Source: Lachnospiraceae bacterium
GTDB lineage: Bacteria > Bacillota > Clostridia > Lachnospirales > Lachnospiraceae
Direction: 5' to 3'
NCBI GenBank assembly: GCA_016282745.1
Contig: JAEELL010000143.1
Span: 17,657-81,656, forward strand
DNA length: 64,000 nt
The translations under genes and the position numbers were made by a program. This document shows, piece after piece, positions 36,584 to 45,762 of this stretch (positions are counted from its first letter, which is position 1; each line of letters begins with the position of its first letter). Below the pieces are notes generated by a model that was not told where the DNA came from, did no database searches, and was given only the letters and a program-made list of their open reading frames with translations.

Positions 36584-37965
36584 TGTACCCACCTCCTCAT
36601 AATCTGCAGGTATTCTTCTTCTTTTAACAGACCAAAGATAATATCTAACATTCCTTTATATATTTGGCACCTGTAACTTCTGCGTCTGCGGTTAATGACA
36701 TCATTATCCAATGCATAATTTATAACCGGACAAGTCCCACAATAAGGTTGATATACACAATCACAACACTGTGGAATGTCCTCAATAATACTATATTTAC
36801 ATACAGTCTTGCACAATTTTGAATCCATCAGCGTATCATATGAAGAATTCATTACATCTCCTATCTTGAACGAATCATCACCCATCTCATATAACATTCT
36901 GCCTTCATCACAAGTAAAAATATTCCCGTCATAGTAATACGCCATCTGACCTACCGCAGCACCACATGGAGACCTTAATTCCATATAATTAATACCACAT
37001 CCGTTAATTATTTTTGACAAAAAGATATTTGCATGCCCTTCTCTTATCCAAATTCCCTCTTTATTCTTATCTAAAATATATCTTAGGCACTTTTCATAAA
37101 AAACAAGAAACTCTTGAGGAGTGTACCCAATATTCTCCCAACGATCCAAAGCATGCCCCAATGGTGTCAAAGGTCTGATAAATATATCTGTCAATCCAGA
37201 TTCTAAATATTCATCAATAATCTGCTGAGAATAATCTAAACTTTTCTTTGTTGTAGTCTGTATTGCTCCTATGTTTATGTCATTGTCATTTAATAATTTC
37301 ATCTTCTCTTTGACAATTTCGTATGACGTCCTACCTTTTGCCAACGGTCTGTTAATATTGTGTAAATCGCAATTCCCATCCAAAGATGTAGAAACAGATA
37401 CATTATTCTCTTTAAAAAACATCATCATTTCTTCAGTTAACAAAGTCAAATTACTAACAATACTATACTGTATTTTTTTGTTTGCTTTTTTTGTTTTGGA
37501 ATAATCTATGATATATTTTATAATCTCAAAATTACTAAGAGGCTCTCCTCCCTGAAATTCAAACGTCAATTCTTTTTGTGGTGACTGTAATGCTATATCA
37601 ACTGCTCTCTTTGCAATTTCCTCGCTCATCATCTTGCAAGTGTGTATATTTCCGCTCTGCGCCTGACAGTATACACATTCCGCATTACAAAAGTTAGTAA
37701 CAACAAAAATGTGCAAACTAGTAGCTGCAAAAAGATAACTTTTTCCACTTCTCAGTTCCTGTTTTGATGAATATATAAACTCCTCAACAGATGTATCAAA
37801 CACAAAATAGTTTTCTTCTAAACATTTATATAATTTGGAATCTTTATCAATTTGTTTGTTTAGCAATTGTTCAAATTCATGCTTTTTCAAGAAAATATAT
37901 CTCCCAAAATCATTTGTAAGTAATATTTCATTTCCAAACTGTTTAAAATTAAATGGTACTATCAT
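36580..37965 (-). CDS. hxsB: His-Xaa-Ser system radical SAM maturase HxsB
   Basis: The 461-residue enzyme starts with the HxsB-type N-terminal domain (PFNFKQFGNEILLTNDFGRY). Its radical SAM motif CxxxCxxC is at C93, C97 and C100 (VVTNFCNAECVYCQ). FQGGEP, the SAM-binding glycines, is in LTFEFQGGEPLSNFEI. A Cys-rich SPASM-type C terminus (CCDCVYQPYCGTCPVINYAL and others) should hold extra iron-sulfur clusters. It is expected to modify HxsA. It overlaps hxsC by 4 bases and the MORN gene by 4 bases, so the three are translationally coupled. The reaction is not known to me. Confidence 0.9.
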   Translation of the reverse strand: MIVPFNFKQFGNEILLTNDFGRYIFLKKHEFEQLLNKQIDKDSKLYKCLEENYFVFDTSVEEFIYSSKQELRSGKSYLFAATSLHIFVVTNFCNAECVYCQAQSGNIHTCKMMSEEIAKRAVDIALQSPQKELTFEFQGGEPLSNFEIIKYIIDYSKTKKANKKIQYSIVSNLTLLTEEMMMFFKENNVSVSTSLDGNCDLHNINRPLAKGRTSYEIVKEKMKLLNDNDINIGAIQTTTKKSLDYSQQIIDEYLESGLTDIFIRPLTPLGHALDRWENIGYTPQEFLVFYEKCLRYILDKNKEGIWIREGHANIFLSKIINGCGINYMELRSPCGAAVGQMAYYYDGNIFTCDEGRMLYEMGDDSFKIGDVMNSSYDTLMDSKLCKTVCKYSIIEDIPQCCDCVYQPYCGTCPVINYALDNDVINRRRRSYRCQIYKGMLDIIFGLLKEEEYLQIMRRWVQ

Positions 37966-39065
37966 TTTATCGCGTTTATTTTTCCTTTCATTAGTCTAAA
38001 TGTTCCACTAAACATACCTCCACACGCATCTTTCTTTGAACATTCATCACACTCCTCCAAATATCTGATTTTGTAATCAGTAATACTTTTTTCACAAAGT
38101 GCCCAATAGGACCTGTCTACGCAACACAAAGGATAATTATATATACCAACATTGAATCCGTGCATTACTAACTTTTTAATTGATTCTTTTATTAACTCGA
38201 ATGATTCTTTATAGTCTATCCACACTTCTTCCAAATTAATTCTTGCATTTCCAAGCATTTCAAGACCAATGAATCTCACTATGTATATTCCCTTTAATTC
38301 CTTAATAATCAAATCGGCTATCTTATCGATAAATCCAATATTCAACCTACTTACTACTATACGAATCTCAATCATAGTTCCTGAATCAAGTATGTTTTTT
38401 AATCCTGACATTGTTTGATTAAAACTTCCTTTTGCACGTGTTATGCCATCGTGAGTATCAGGGTTATATCCATGTAAAGGAATTCCAACAATCAACTTAG
38501 ATGGTATCGTTTCTTTGAAAATTGATGCATACTCTCTGTCTGACAATGCTCTTCCGTTTGTAAGCAGTAAATAATCTATCTCATTCAAATTATCTTTCAA
38601 ATATTTAAACAAAATAAAAATATCTTTCTTTATTAAAAATGGTTCTCCGCCCGTTATTGTAATATGCGAAGCATCACTTGGCATCTGACTGCATATTTTT
38701 AAAAGATTATTGATATCTTCTATCCCACTATTTTTTCTCACAATATCACTTGTAGGACACATTATACAGTTTGAATTACATTTATTGGTTATAAACAACG
38801 CATTATCCACAGATGCTGCATTGTAATAAACGTATGCACTGCCATTATTAAACTCAAAAATGCTGTAATCTTCTACTTCTTTTAAAGCCTGATTTTCTTC
38901 TTCCAGAAGATCTACTGCCCACCCTTCCGGGAAAAAAATCAGTTTATAATTTTGTACAGTAAAGCAACTATATCCATCAGTTCTCATTTTATTAAATATA
39001 ACTTCATTTTTTGCAAATGAGGCAATATGATATCCATTGCTGTAATTAATAAATTTTAGCATCAT
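37962..39065 (-). CDS. hxsC: His-Xaa-Ser system radical SAM protein HxsC
   Basis: The 367-residue enzyme is taken from ATG 39065, which overlaps the stop of the protease gene (ATGATG). Its radical SAM cysteines are C96, C100 and C103 (FITNKCNSNCIMCPTS). ITITGGEPFLIKKDIF follows, then a short C-terminal Cys cluster (CCVDRSYWALC, EECDECSKKDACGG). This fits the second radical SAM family of His-Xaa-Ser loci. The N-terminal 85 residues form a small domain before the barrel. With HxsB it should act on HxsA. I separate it from HxsB because of size and the different N terminus. Confidence 0.88.
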   Translation of the reverse strand: MMLKFINYSNGYHIASFAKNEVIFNKMRTDGYSCFTVQNYKLIFFPEGWAVDLLEEENQALKEVEDYSIFEFNNGSAYVYYNAASVDNALFITNKCNSNCIMCPTSDIVRKNSGIEDINNLLKICSQMPSDASHITITGGEPFLIKKDIFILFKYLKDNLNEIDYLLLTNGRALSDREYASIFKETIPSKLIVGIPLHGYNPDTHDGITRAKGSFNQTMSGLKNILDSGTMIEIRIVVSRLNIGFIDKIADLIIKELKGIYIVRFIGLEMLGNARINLEEVWIDYKESFELIKESIKKLVMHGFNVGIYNYPLCCVDRSYWALCEKSITDYKIRYLEECDECSKKDACGGMFSGTFRLMKGKINAIK

Positions 39066-40087
39066 TTTATTAATTCTCCCATAATTACACAAATAACTGA
39101 AACTGCAATAAATAATGCAAACGGAATCTTCCTTACAATGGTAACACTCGTCAATTTTCTGTTTCTATCACTCAACTCTTTTATATAAGAAATATCTTCG
39201 CCGGTCAGCCTTGAACTTAATGATTCATCTGATATTTTTTTAAACTTTCCCCGTCTGTCATTTGCCAGCAGAACAGAACTCACAGCAGACAAAATCATGC
39301 CTTCTTTCAATTCTCCAATGCCAATCTCTTCATAGTTGTAGTTATTTGAAAAAATCCTGAAGAAATTGGTAATAATAATCGCTATCAATAGTAATATCGT
39401 CTGACTGCTTAATAACAATTCAGTATTAACAACCCCAAGAACAACATCAACAATAAGTAACGTGAGTACAACACTCTTATACTTCATGACATCAAAATGG
39501 GATACGAGCAATACCACAACTATACAAATAACAGTAACTATTGTTTCCAATCTTGTATTAATCCGCACTAATTCACATATTTTCAAAACAATGCTGCTTA
39601 CAAAAACAACCAGCAAATAATATGACAAATACCTGACAAACGCCTTTATTGTATTGGACAATATATTTTCATTTTTCTTTTTTGTTTTAATCCTTTGAAC
39701 AATCGAATCTATAATAATATATATGTATCCAATTCCAAATGATAAAAAAGGGATAAAAATCAACAAACTGATTCCGTATATCTTTTGAGTAACAATATTA
39801 CAAGGCAAAGAGAGTGCGATGACAATATATAACTTACAATCGCCACCTGCCCAAATCTTGTAGAAATATAAAAATAGCGAAATAAGTACAGCAGCTATCA
39901 CCTGAATAAAATAGGATTTGTAATTGACATCTTTCGTCCAAATCAAAAAAATAACATTTAATAAAATTGCAAATCCACCAAATACCAGAAGCACCTTATT
40001 TTTAACCTGTTCATACCTCAAATCTGTCACTACACAAACTATGCATAAGGCAAAAATAATAAACTGTATGATATAGTTAATAATCAT
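39062..40087 (-). CDS. A24 (prepilin peptidase-like) membrane protease in the Hxs operon
   Basis: The 341-residue protein has about 8 membrane helices. The two catalytic aspartates of A24 aspartic proteases are seen as D22 in VVTDLRYEQVKNKVLL and D83 in the GxGD-type motif WAGGDCKLYIVIALSLP. No N-methyltransferase domain or zinc cysteines are present. About 75 soluble residues precede a last membrane helix. A24 enzymes cut prepilin-like leaders at the membrane surface. The operon position suggests HxsA as substrate. The start is ATG 40087, overlapping the upstream small gene by 8 bases. No pilin genes occur in the window. Confidence 0.82.
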   Translation of the reverse strand: MIINYIIQFIIFALCIVCVVTDLRYEQVKNKVLLVFGGFAILLNVIFLIWTKDVNYKSYFIQVIAAVLISLFLYFYKIWAGGDCKLYIVIALSLPCNIVTQKIYGISLLIFIPFLSFGIGYIYIIIDSIVQRIKTKKKNENILSNTIKAFVRYLSYYLLVVFVSSIVLKICELVRINTRLETIVTVICIVVVLLVSHFDVMKYKSVVLTLLIVDVVLGVVNTELLLSSQTILLLIAIIITNFFRIFSNNYNYEEIGIGELKEGMILSAVSSVLLANDRRGKFKKISDESLSSRLTGEDISYIKELSDRNRKLTSVTIVRKIPFALFIAVSVICVIMGELIK

Positions 40088-40289
40088 TTTTTCTAGTCAA
40101 TCCAATCATATAATTTTCAAATTCTTTTATCGTCAAATCAATATCTGCAACAGATTCGATAACGTCACAACAAATGTATTTGTCTTCTTGAGATACGCTC
40201 ACTCTGCATATACCTGAATAGGCTGCAACAGTTTGTTCAACAACTACCAGATTATATAATTCCTTGCTAAGTTTTATTCTTTTACTCAT
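40077..40289 (-). CDS. Small HxsD-like protein, paralogue of the upstream gene
   Basis: The 70-residue protein starts at ATG 40289, overlapping the hxsD stop. It aligns by eye with HxsD: LYN near the start, then a Tyr near residue 25, KYICCDV where HxsD has YYIVDL, and KEFENYM where HxsD has QEFVNEM. It stops where HxsD continues with its second half, so it looks like a shortened duplicate. Function is unknown. It could bind the substrate or a maturase as HxsD is presumed to do. Confidence 0.7.
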   Translation of the reverse strand: MSKRIKLSKELYNLVVVEQTVAAYSGICRVSVSQEDKYICCDVIESVADIDLTIKEFENYMIGLTRKNDY

Positions 40290-40641
40290 TTTCTTCAAAC
40301 CAATCTACCAAAATATCATCAGCATCCTCATCAGCTTCTGAATACTCTCCCTCACTGGTATTCTCACCTATTACAGTAGTCGCCATAGCTCTCGCATACA
40401 TCAACTCTCTAATCTTTCCAGTTCTATCATTTACTATTCTTCGTGTTTCGTTTATTAACATCTCATTTACAAATTCTTGTTCATCAAATTTGTTATCTGA
40501 TTGTTTGGTCTCCAAATCAACTATGTAATATTCTTCTGTACAGTCCAAATGCAAATAGAAATCATCTATATATTGATATGCAGCCTTAAATAATGCCTCT
40601 TTTGAATATAATTGTCTATTAAATTTATATTGTTTTGTCAT
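40282..40641 (-). CDS. hxsD: His-Xaa-Ser system protein HxsD
   Basis: The 119-residue protein resembles the small HxsD family: LYSKEALFKAAYQYIDDFYL, then YYIVDLETK, EFVNEMLINETRRIV and IRELMYARAMAT. It carries an acidic tail (EADEDADDILVDWFEENE) that I do not recall in other HxsD proteins. HxsD is found only with HxsB and HxsC, and its role is unknown. This is the first gene of the operon, with GGAG eight bases before the ATG. Confidence 0.85.
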   Translation of the reverse strand: MTKQYKFNRQLYSKEALFKAAYQYIDDFYLHLDCTEEYYIVDLETKQSDNKFDEQEFVNEMLINETRRIVNDRTGKIRELMYARAMATTVIGENTSEGEYSEADEDADDILVDWFEENE

Positions 40642-40705
40642 GTATATTACTCCGTCAAATTATGTTGTAAAACACCTTGTTCCGAATTTTTACCTTAATA
40701 CCTAT

Positions 40706-40734
40706 AGTATACTAAAAATATTTGTGCATATCTA
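40706..40734 (-). promoter_or_regulatory. Candidate promoter of the His-Xaa-Ser operon
   Basis: On the minus strand TAGATA (40734-40729) and TATACT (40711-40706) are 17 bases apart and lie about 65 bases before the hxsD start. The -35 matches consensus at four of six positions. Confidence 0.5.
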
Positions 40735-40815
40735 GCATATACTTTTTTCCCTTCACGTATTTTGTTTTTTCTGCAATCAGAATCTTAAGTTTTTCTACAA
40801 TGCGCCATAGGAATA

Positions 40816-41355
40816 TCATTTTTTCAATTTTCGTATTATTTTCAAGAATAAAACATAAATGCCATATCCCATCACAATTCCAATTACATTATTGATTAAA
40901 TCATCGAATTCAAACATCCCCAGTTTGAATATGAATTGACTAACCTCAATAAATACAGACAGCAACAGTGCTACACTAATGCTCATCTTTGAGTTTGATG
41001 TGAGATAGCACATAAATAATGTAAAAATAAAAAATACAGCAATATTCACAACTATATACCAATAGTACAATAAATTACCCGTCTCCACTGCTGTTCTAAT
41101 AGTCCAGAACAGTTCCAGTTCATAGGTTCTCTCCGCCTGAAACGGTCTGCCAAAAAGCATGTAGTGCAACATGAATGCAACATATACACTTGCAAGACTT
41201 CCAACAATAATCTTATCTTTGGCATATTTTCTTGAGAGAATAATTCCCAAAACTATAATGATTGTCATTATACTCAGGGAAACAATAAAATGTAGCCTAT
41301 CTACATCATATAATCTTATAAATTCTGAATACAACTTTGCAAACATATTTTTCAT
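40816..41355 (-). CDS. VanZ-family membrane protein
   Basis: The 179-residue protein has about five membrane helices and the VanZ motif LLLSVFIEVSQFIFKLGMFE followed by FDDLINNVIGIVMGYG. VanZ-like proteins are linked to glycopeptide tolerance and to surface polysaccharide loci; mechanism is unknown. It starts 22 bases after the terminator at 41378-41399, so it depends on read-through or an unseen promoter. A second VanZ domain protein is at 59950-60813. Confidence 0.88.
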   Translation of the reverse strand: MKNMFAKLYSEFIRLYDVDRLHFIVSLSIMTIIIVLGIILSRKYAKDKIIVGSLASVYVAFMLHYMLFGRPFQAERTYELELFWTIRTAVETGNLLYYWYIVVNIAVFFIFTLFMCYLTSNSKMSISVALLLSVFIEVSQFIFKLGMFEFDDLINNVIGIVMGYGIYVLFLKIIRKLKK

Positions 41356-41377
41356 CCTCTACTAATAGTTGATAAAA

Positions 41378-41399
41378 GGGCCTGTCCCATGACAAGCCC
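41378..41399 (-). terminator. Terminator between the nucleotidyltransferase and VanZ genes
   Basis: On the minus strand GGGCTTGTC and GACAGGCCC (one G-T pair) enclose 4 bases, followed by TTTTATC. Confidence 0.7.
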
Positions 41400-41433
41400 C
41401 CAAAATCCACCATATTTCAACTAAAATATTTTA

Positions 41434-42636
41434 CTAATCCATTACTCCAAGTCTTCTCAAAAACTCGACTTCATTCTTGCTCTGCTTCATTTCACCGACA
41501 AAAGTGTTGATACCTTTTTTGCGGGCAAGACCTTTGCGGAGCAGATGCCCAATCTGATAGATCCAGGCAAACGGCCTTAAGAACTTGTGTTTCTTGGCTG
41601 CTTCCCAGTTAAACATTCCACCCTCGTGAAGATATTTTAACGTAGCTAACGGATTGCGGAAATTATGCATTACTCTAACTGTAACATTGGAACCGCCTTG
41701 CTTACGCCCAAAATTTCCTTTTTTCAAAATATATATAATCAACTCATCCACTAATTCCTCATCAGCATCGTCACACCACGATACATTATCTAGTCCAAGA
41801 TATTTTTTGCACAGTGAAGTAACTATCTCCGCTAAAGTCTTCAAATTCACTTCATCTGCTGCTTTGCAAAATTCAGAGTCCCAATAATCATCATCAACAT
41901 TTATCTTTACATACATCATCCAATCTAAAATCTGTCTTAAACCCAAACCCGAATTAAGATGTTGCCTAATATGACCCAATAACACTAATCCATTCTCTAG
42001 TTTTGGAAGAACGGGAAAATGATATCCACACACTTCACCGACTTCACTTCTTGAAATGGCATCATAGATTTTTTTATTAAAAAGTTCATAATCCTTATTT
42101 TGCTTAGCATCTACAAAAAACCTATGAAGTTCTATTTCCAGCCCAATTTTAGTTTTAAAGTGAATATGTCTATCTATGTCATCCCCCTGCTTATATCCAT
42201 ATTCATTCAGTAACAGAACAGCTCTCTCCCAGGATTCAGGGGCAACAATTACATCTATATCACCCATCTGACGATATTCAGGTTTCGGATAATACATACT
42301 TGCGGCTCCACCTTTTATAATAACAAAAGGAATATCTTTCAAAACTTCGCACAATTCTTTTTGCGCATTAAGAATGTTGTAAACTTTCTTAACCTTTCGA
42401 GCCACATAATAGAAATATTCTTCTTTCTCCTTATCGGTTATGTCGAGTTTCAACACAACATCAACAGGCAATCCTATGATTGTCTGAACTGCCAGTTCCG
42501 ACTTAATCTCATTCCAATCTCCGGACAATTCATGAAGTTTGGCATCTGTGCTGCCGTTATCCCCATCAGAAGAGCCGAGTGCCAGCTTGATTATCTCTAA
42601 AGTATTCAGTTCTGCTTTTGTAATCTGGTCTAACAT
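41434..42636 (-). CDS. Nucleotidyltransferase family protein, paralogue of 2003-3295
   Basis: The 400-residue protein has IPFVIIKGGAASMYYPKPEY followed by RQMGDIDVIVAPESW, the same GG-x(n)-DxD arrangement as the first copy, and later GLEIELHRFFVDAK. It belongs to the PF14907-type family. It ends the polysaccharide locus, with GGAG before its ATG. The acceptor molecule is unknown. Conservation with the ABC-linked copy suggests the same chemistry on different targets. Confidence 0.78.
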   Translation of the reverse strand: MLDQITKAELNTLEIIKLALGSSDGDNGSTDAKLHELSGDWNEIKSELAVQTIIGLPVDVVLKLDITDKEKEEYFYYVARKVKKVYNILNAQKELCEVLKDIPFVIIKGGAASMYYPKPEYRQMGDIDVIVAPESWERAVLLLNEYGYKQGDDIDRHIHFKTKIGLEIELHRFFVDAKQNKDYELFNKKIYDAISRSEVGEVCGYHFPVLPKLENGLVLLGHIRQHLNSGLGLRQILDWMMYVKINVDDDYWDSEFCKAADEVNLKTLAEIVTSLCKKYLGLDNVSWCDDADEELVDELIIYILKKGNFGRKQGGSNVTVRVMHNFRNPLATLKYLHEGGMFNWEAAKKHKFLRPFAWIYQIGHLLRKGLARKKGINTFVGEMKQSKNEVEFLRRLGVMD

Positions 42637-42757
42637 CCTTTGCTCCCCTAAAAATTAATTAAATTCAGTCAGCATACACATTCGTCCATATGCCACCTAA
42701 ATAATATCCCCATTTATAATACCATAAAATATTATTTAATGTCACTTAAACTTTTAT

Positions 42758-43948
42758 TTACTCTTTTCTCCAAACCATCTTATTTACTACATTTACATAG
42801 CCCTGAATGATTCTCACAACCTTCATGGATACTGTCTCGTCCACATAATCAGGACAAGGCTTGCCAAGTACTCCGTTCTTCTTCATCTCAATTGCCATAT
42901 CTGTTGCATTTAGAAGTTCCTTTGTTGTAATTCCTGCTAGGATAAAATCTCCTGCTTCTAATGCTTCAGGTCTCTCAGTTGATGTTCTGATACATACCGC
43001 TGCGATTGGATGTCCGATTGAGAGGTAGAAACTACTCTCCTCAGGAAGTGTTCCGGAATCAGAAACGATTGCAAGTGCATTCATCTGAAGACAGTTATAA
43101 TCATTGAATCCTAACGGTTCATTTACTCTCACTCTTGGATCAAGCTTGAATCCGCTCTTTTCCAATCTGATTTTTGATCTTGGGTGGCACGAATACAGAA
43201 TAGGCATATCGTACTTTTCTGCCAATGCATTGATAGCTGTAAAGAGTGAAGTAAAATTCTTCTCTGTATCAATATTCTCCTCACGATGTGCTGAGAGAAG
43301 AATGTATTTATCTTTCTCAAGTCCCATTCTATCAAGGACGTCTGATGCCTGAATCTTATCTAAATTCATACGAAGAACCTCTGCCATAGGAGAACCTGTC
43401 ATATATGTTCTCTCCTTTGGAAGACCTGTATCTGCAAGATACTTTCTTGCAAACTCAGAATAACAAAGATTCACATCTGATATTACATCTACAATTCTAC
43501 GGTTAGTCTCTTCAGGAAGGCACTCGTCCTTGCAACGGTTTCCTGCTTCCATATGGAAGAGTGGAATATGAAGTCTCTTTGCGCTAATAGCTGAAAGACA
43601 GCTGTTAGTATCTCCCAACACAAGATATCCATCAGGCTGAAGTTCAGATAACAGTTCGTAACTTCTTCCAAGAATATTTCCGCAGGTAACACCCAAATTA
43701 TCACCAACTACAGGCACAAGGATATCCGGTCCAAATTCTCCTGCATTATTCTTAAGTTCAAAATCTTCCCAGAAAACTGTACTTAAGTTTGGATCCCAGT
43801 TCTGGTTGTAGTAAACCACACAACAGTCAAAATATTCTCTGCATCTTTTGATAACTGCTGCAAGTCGAATAATCTCAGGACGTGTTCCACATCCAATCAT
43901 AACCTTAGTTCTTCCATCATTTTTCCATGTAAAATTGTGTTCTATCAT
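42758..43948 (-). CDS. capG: UDP-N-acetylglucosamine 2-epimerase-type enzyme, CapG/FnlC-like
   Basis: The 396-residue enzyme shows VMIGCGTRPEIIRLAAVIKR, GDTNSCLSAISAKRLHIPLF, HMEAGNRCKDECLPEETNRR, ILLSAHREENIDT and SDSGTLPEESSFY. The GDTNS and GNRC variants are those of CapG/WbjD/FnlC, which make UDP-FucNAc, rather than of MnaA/WecB. The partner CapE is at 46154-47188, but no CapF is present. It should work on a UDP-sugar in the cytoplasm. Confidence 0.88.
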   Translation of the reverse strand: MIEHNFTWKNDGRTKVMIGCGTRPEIIRLAAVIKRCREYFDCCVVYYNQNWDPNLSTVFWEDFELKNNAGEFGPDILVPVVGDNLGVTCGNILGRSYELLSELQPDGYLVLGDTNSCLSAISAKRLHIPLFHMEAGNRCKDECLPEETNRRIVDVISDVNLCYSEFARKYLADTGLPKERTYMTGSPMAEVLRMNLDKIQASDVLDRMGLEKDKYILLSAHREENIDTEKNFTSLFTAINALAEKYDMPILYSCHPRSKIRLEKSGFKLDPRVRVNEPLGFNDYNCLQMNALAIVSDSGTLPEESSFYLSIGHPIAAVCIRTSTERPEALEAGDFILAGITTKELLNATDMAIEMKKNGVLGKPCPDYVDETVSMKVVRIIQGYVNVVNKMVWRKE

Positions 43949-44007
43949 TTTTCATATACCTTTCTGTTGTATTTTGTTATCTATCATTTTGCGCATAAGC
44001 GATGCCA

Positions 44008-45090
44008 TTACAAATTGCATACCGCGTATAATGGTATATTTTCCATCCATCCTTGGTTAATATAGCCTTTTGCTGATACTCTAATTGACATCTGCGGCTC
44101 AAACTTGTCTCTAAATGCTTTAAGGCTCTGCGATCTGACATTCCCCTCAGCTTTAACTTCAATCGGAACAACATCTTCACCTTTTTGTATCAAAAAATCC
44201 TGTTCATATGTTGATTTATCAGTCCCAAAATAATACGGAGTATACTCTGTATCGCTCTGTATCTGTTGTAATACATATTGCTCTGTCAAAGCTCCTTTAA
44301 ATTCAACAAACAATCTATTGCCGTCCAGCAGCGATTTTGCATCTAATTCACTCATTGCACTTAGCAATCCAACATCTATCAAAAAAAGTTTGTAAACATT
44401 AAGTTCTTTATAAAATGCAAGTGGAATCTTTGGTTCATTTACCCTGTTTACTTTATAAATCAATCCACAATCAAACAGCCATTGAATTGCATTTTCAAAC
44501 TCAGCACTTCTTGCGCCTTTTTTTATCTGACCAAAGAAAAACTTTTTGTTCTCTTTAGCTAACTGAATAGGAATCGAATCCCACACCATATTAACTTTTG
44601 GTATATCTTTACTCGAAATATGCTTTCCAAAATCTCCTTTGTATTGAGAAAGAATATCCTTTTGTATTTGTCTTACCTCATTATAATCCTTATTTTCAGC
44701 AAATGTTGATACAACCTCAGGCATTCCTCCCACATAATAATAATTTTTCAAATGGAACAAATATTTTTCAGAATATACCTCCATCAATTCATAATCTTTG
44801 GAATTCAAAGCCTCAAGAAGTCCTCTTTCTCCCATCGCATTTAGATATTCTCTAAAATTCAAAGGATACAAATTCAACAAATCAACTTTTCCCACAGGAT
44901 ACGAAATTTCTTCATGAAGCGCAACGCCCAACAAAGACCCCGCTGTAATAATATGATATTCTTTCGCTTCCTCATAAAAATATTTTAAACTTTCAAATGC
45001 TTTTGGTGCATTCTGAATCTCATCAAAAATAATCAATGTATCCTCAGGTGTAATTGAAAAGCCCACTTCAATATTTAGATATGATAACAC
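44008..45090 (-). pseudogene. AAA ATPase with DUF4143, N terminus lost
   Basis: The 360-residue frame begins at the stretch preceding Walker B (ITPEDTLIIFDEIQNAPKAF) and then runs to a normal DUF4143 C-terminal domain with ALTEQYVLQQI and the nuclease-like DFLIQKGEDVVPIEVKAEG. The Walker A half, about 60-70 residues in intact relatives, is missing. In its place are the 33-bp repeats at 45086-45218. The start is an internal GTG without a ribosome site. Without Walker A it cannot bind ATP normally, so I call it a pseudogene. Intact relatives are of unknown function. Confidence 0.8.
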
Positions 45091-45218
45091 TTTTTCGGGG
45101 CTAATTCCATATTGTTTTCACACTTTTTCGTGGCTAAATTCATACTACTTTCACACTTTTTCGGGGCTAAATTCATATTACTTTCACATTTTTTCGTGTC
45201 TAAATTTACATTATTATT
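45086..45218. repeat. Four tandem 33-bp repeats upstream of the truncated ATPase
   Basis: Units are at 45086-45119 (34 bases), 45120-45152, 45153-45185 and 45186-45218. Each contains CACTTTTTCG and CTAAATTCAT or a close variant. Read on the minus strand in one frame, the units encode an 11-residue repeat of the form MNLAPKKCESN, ending with a stop just inside the ATPase remnant. There are no unique spacers, so it is not a CRISPR. Confidence 0.88.
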
Positions 45219-45247
45219 ACCTTTTACGGGTATGGATTATACTTATT

Positions 45248-45742
45248 TTATCTCATCACACCTCTGTCAACCACTTCACCTGACTCGATCTTCGATAAAT
45301 CCTGTATCTTATTCTCACCTTTCACAATCGCTCCCGGCGCAATATGAACTCCCTTACCCAAAACACAGTCATGATCAACTATCGCCCCAATGTTGATAAT
45401 AGAACCTCTTCTAACCACTGTTCCTGTGTTGATAACGGCTTTTGGTAAAACTACAGTACCGGACTCAACAACAGTTTTTGGACTAACGTATGACGACTGA
45501 TGAATAAGGGTAGCAAGTCTGCCACCTGCATTTTCAATTTTGTCCATCCATTCCAAACGAAAAGCGTTGTTGCCAAATGCCGGAATAAATAATGTATCAT
45601 CCGAAATATATTTTTCAAACGAATCAAGTGGCCTCTCCGAATTAGAATCATCTAATACAGTTATCGGATTAAAACCAAGTTGCTCTGCTATATCATAAAT
45701 AGTACGGCCATAGCCGCCACTTCCTAAAATAATTAACTTCAT
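45248..45742 (-). CDS. Sugar O/N-acetyltransferase, NeuD/PglD-like
   Basis: The 164-residue protein begins with the nucleotide-sugar binding PglD N-terminal domain (KLIILGSGGYGRTIYDIAEQ). A left-handed beta-helix of hexapeptide repeats follows (VVLPKAVINTGTVV, INIGAIVDHDCVLGKGVHIA, PGAIVKGE), with the catalytic His in VDHDC. The end, KIQDLSKIESGEVV, is shorter than the usual 200-220 residues. I think it is intact but cannot exclude loss of a few terminal coils. AAGGGGAG precedes its ATG. It lies just after a terminator. Confidence 0.8.
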   Translation of the reverse strand: MKLIILGSGGYGRTIYDIAEQLGFNPITVLDDSNSERPLDSFEKYISDDTLFIPAFGNNAFRLEWMDKIENAGGRLATLIHQSSYVSPKTVVESGTVVLPKAVINTGTVVRRGSIINIGAIVDHDCVLGKGVHIAPGAIVKGENKIQDLSKIESGEVVDRGVMR

Positions 45743-45762
45743 ATACTCCCCTTCCTTTAAAA

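Noticed and set aside
45086..45218. CRISPR array
   Set aside because: The repeats are directly adjacent with no unique spacers, and no cas genes are near.
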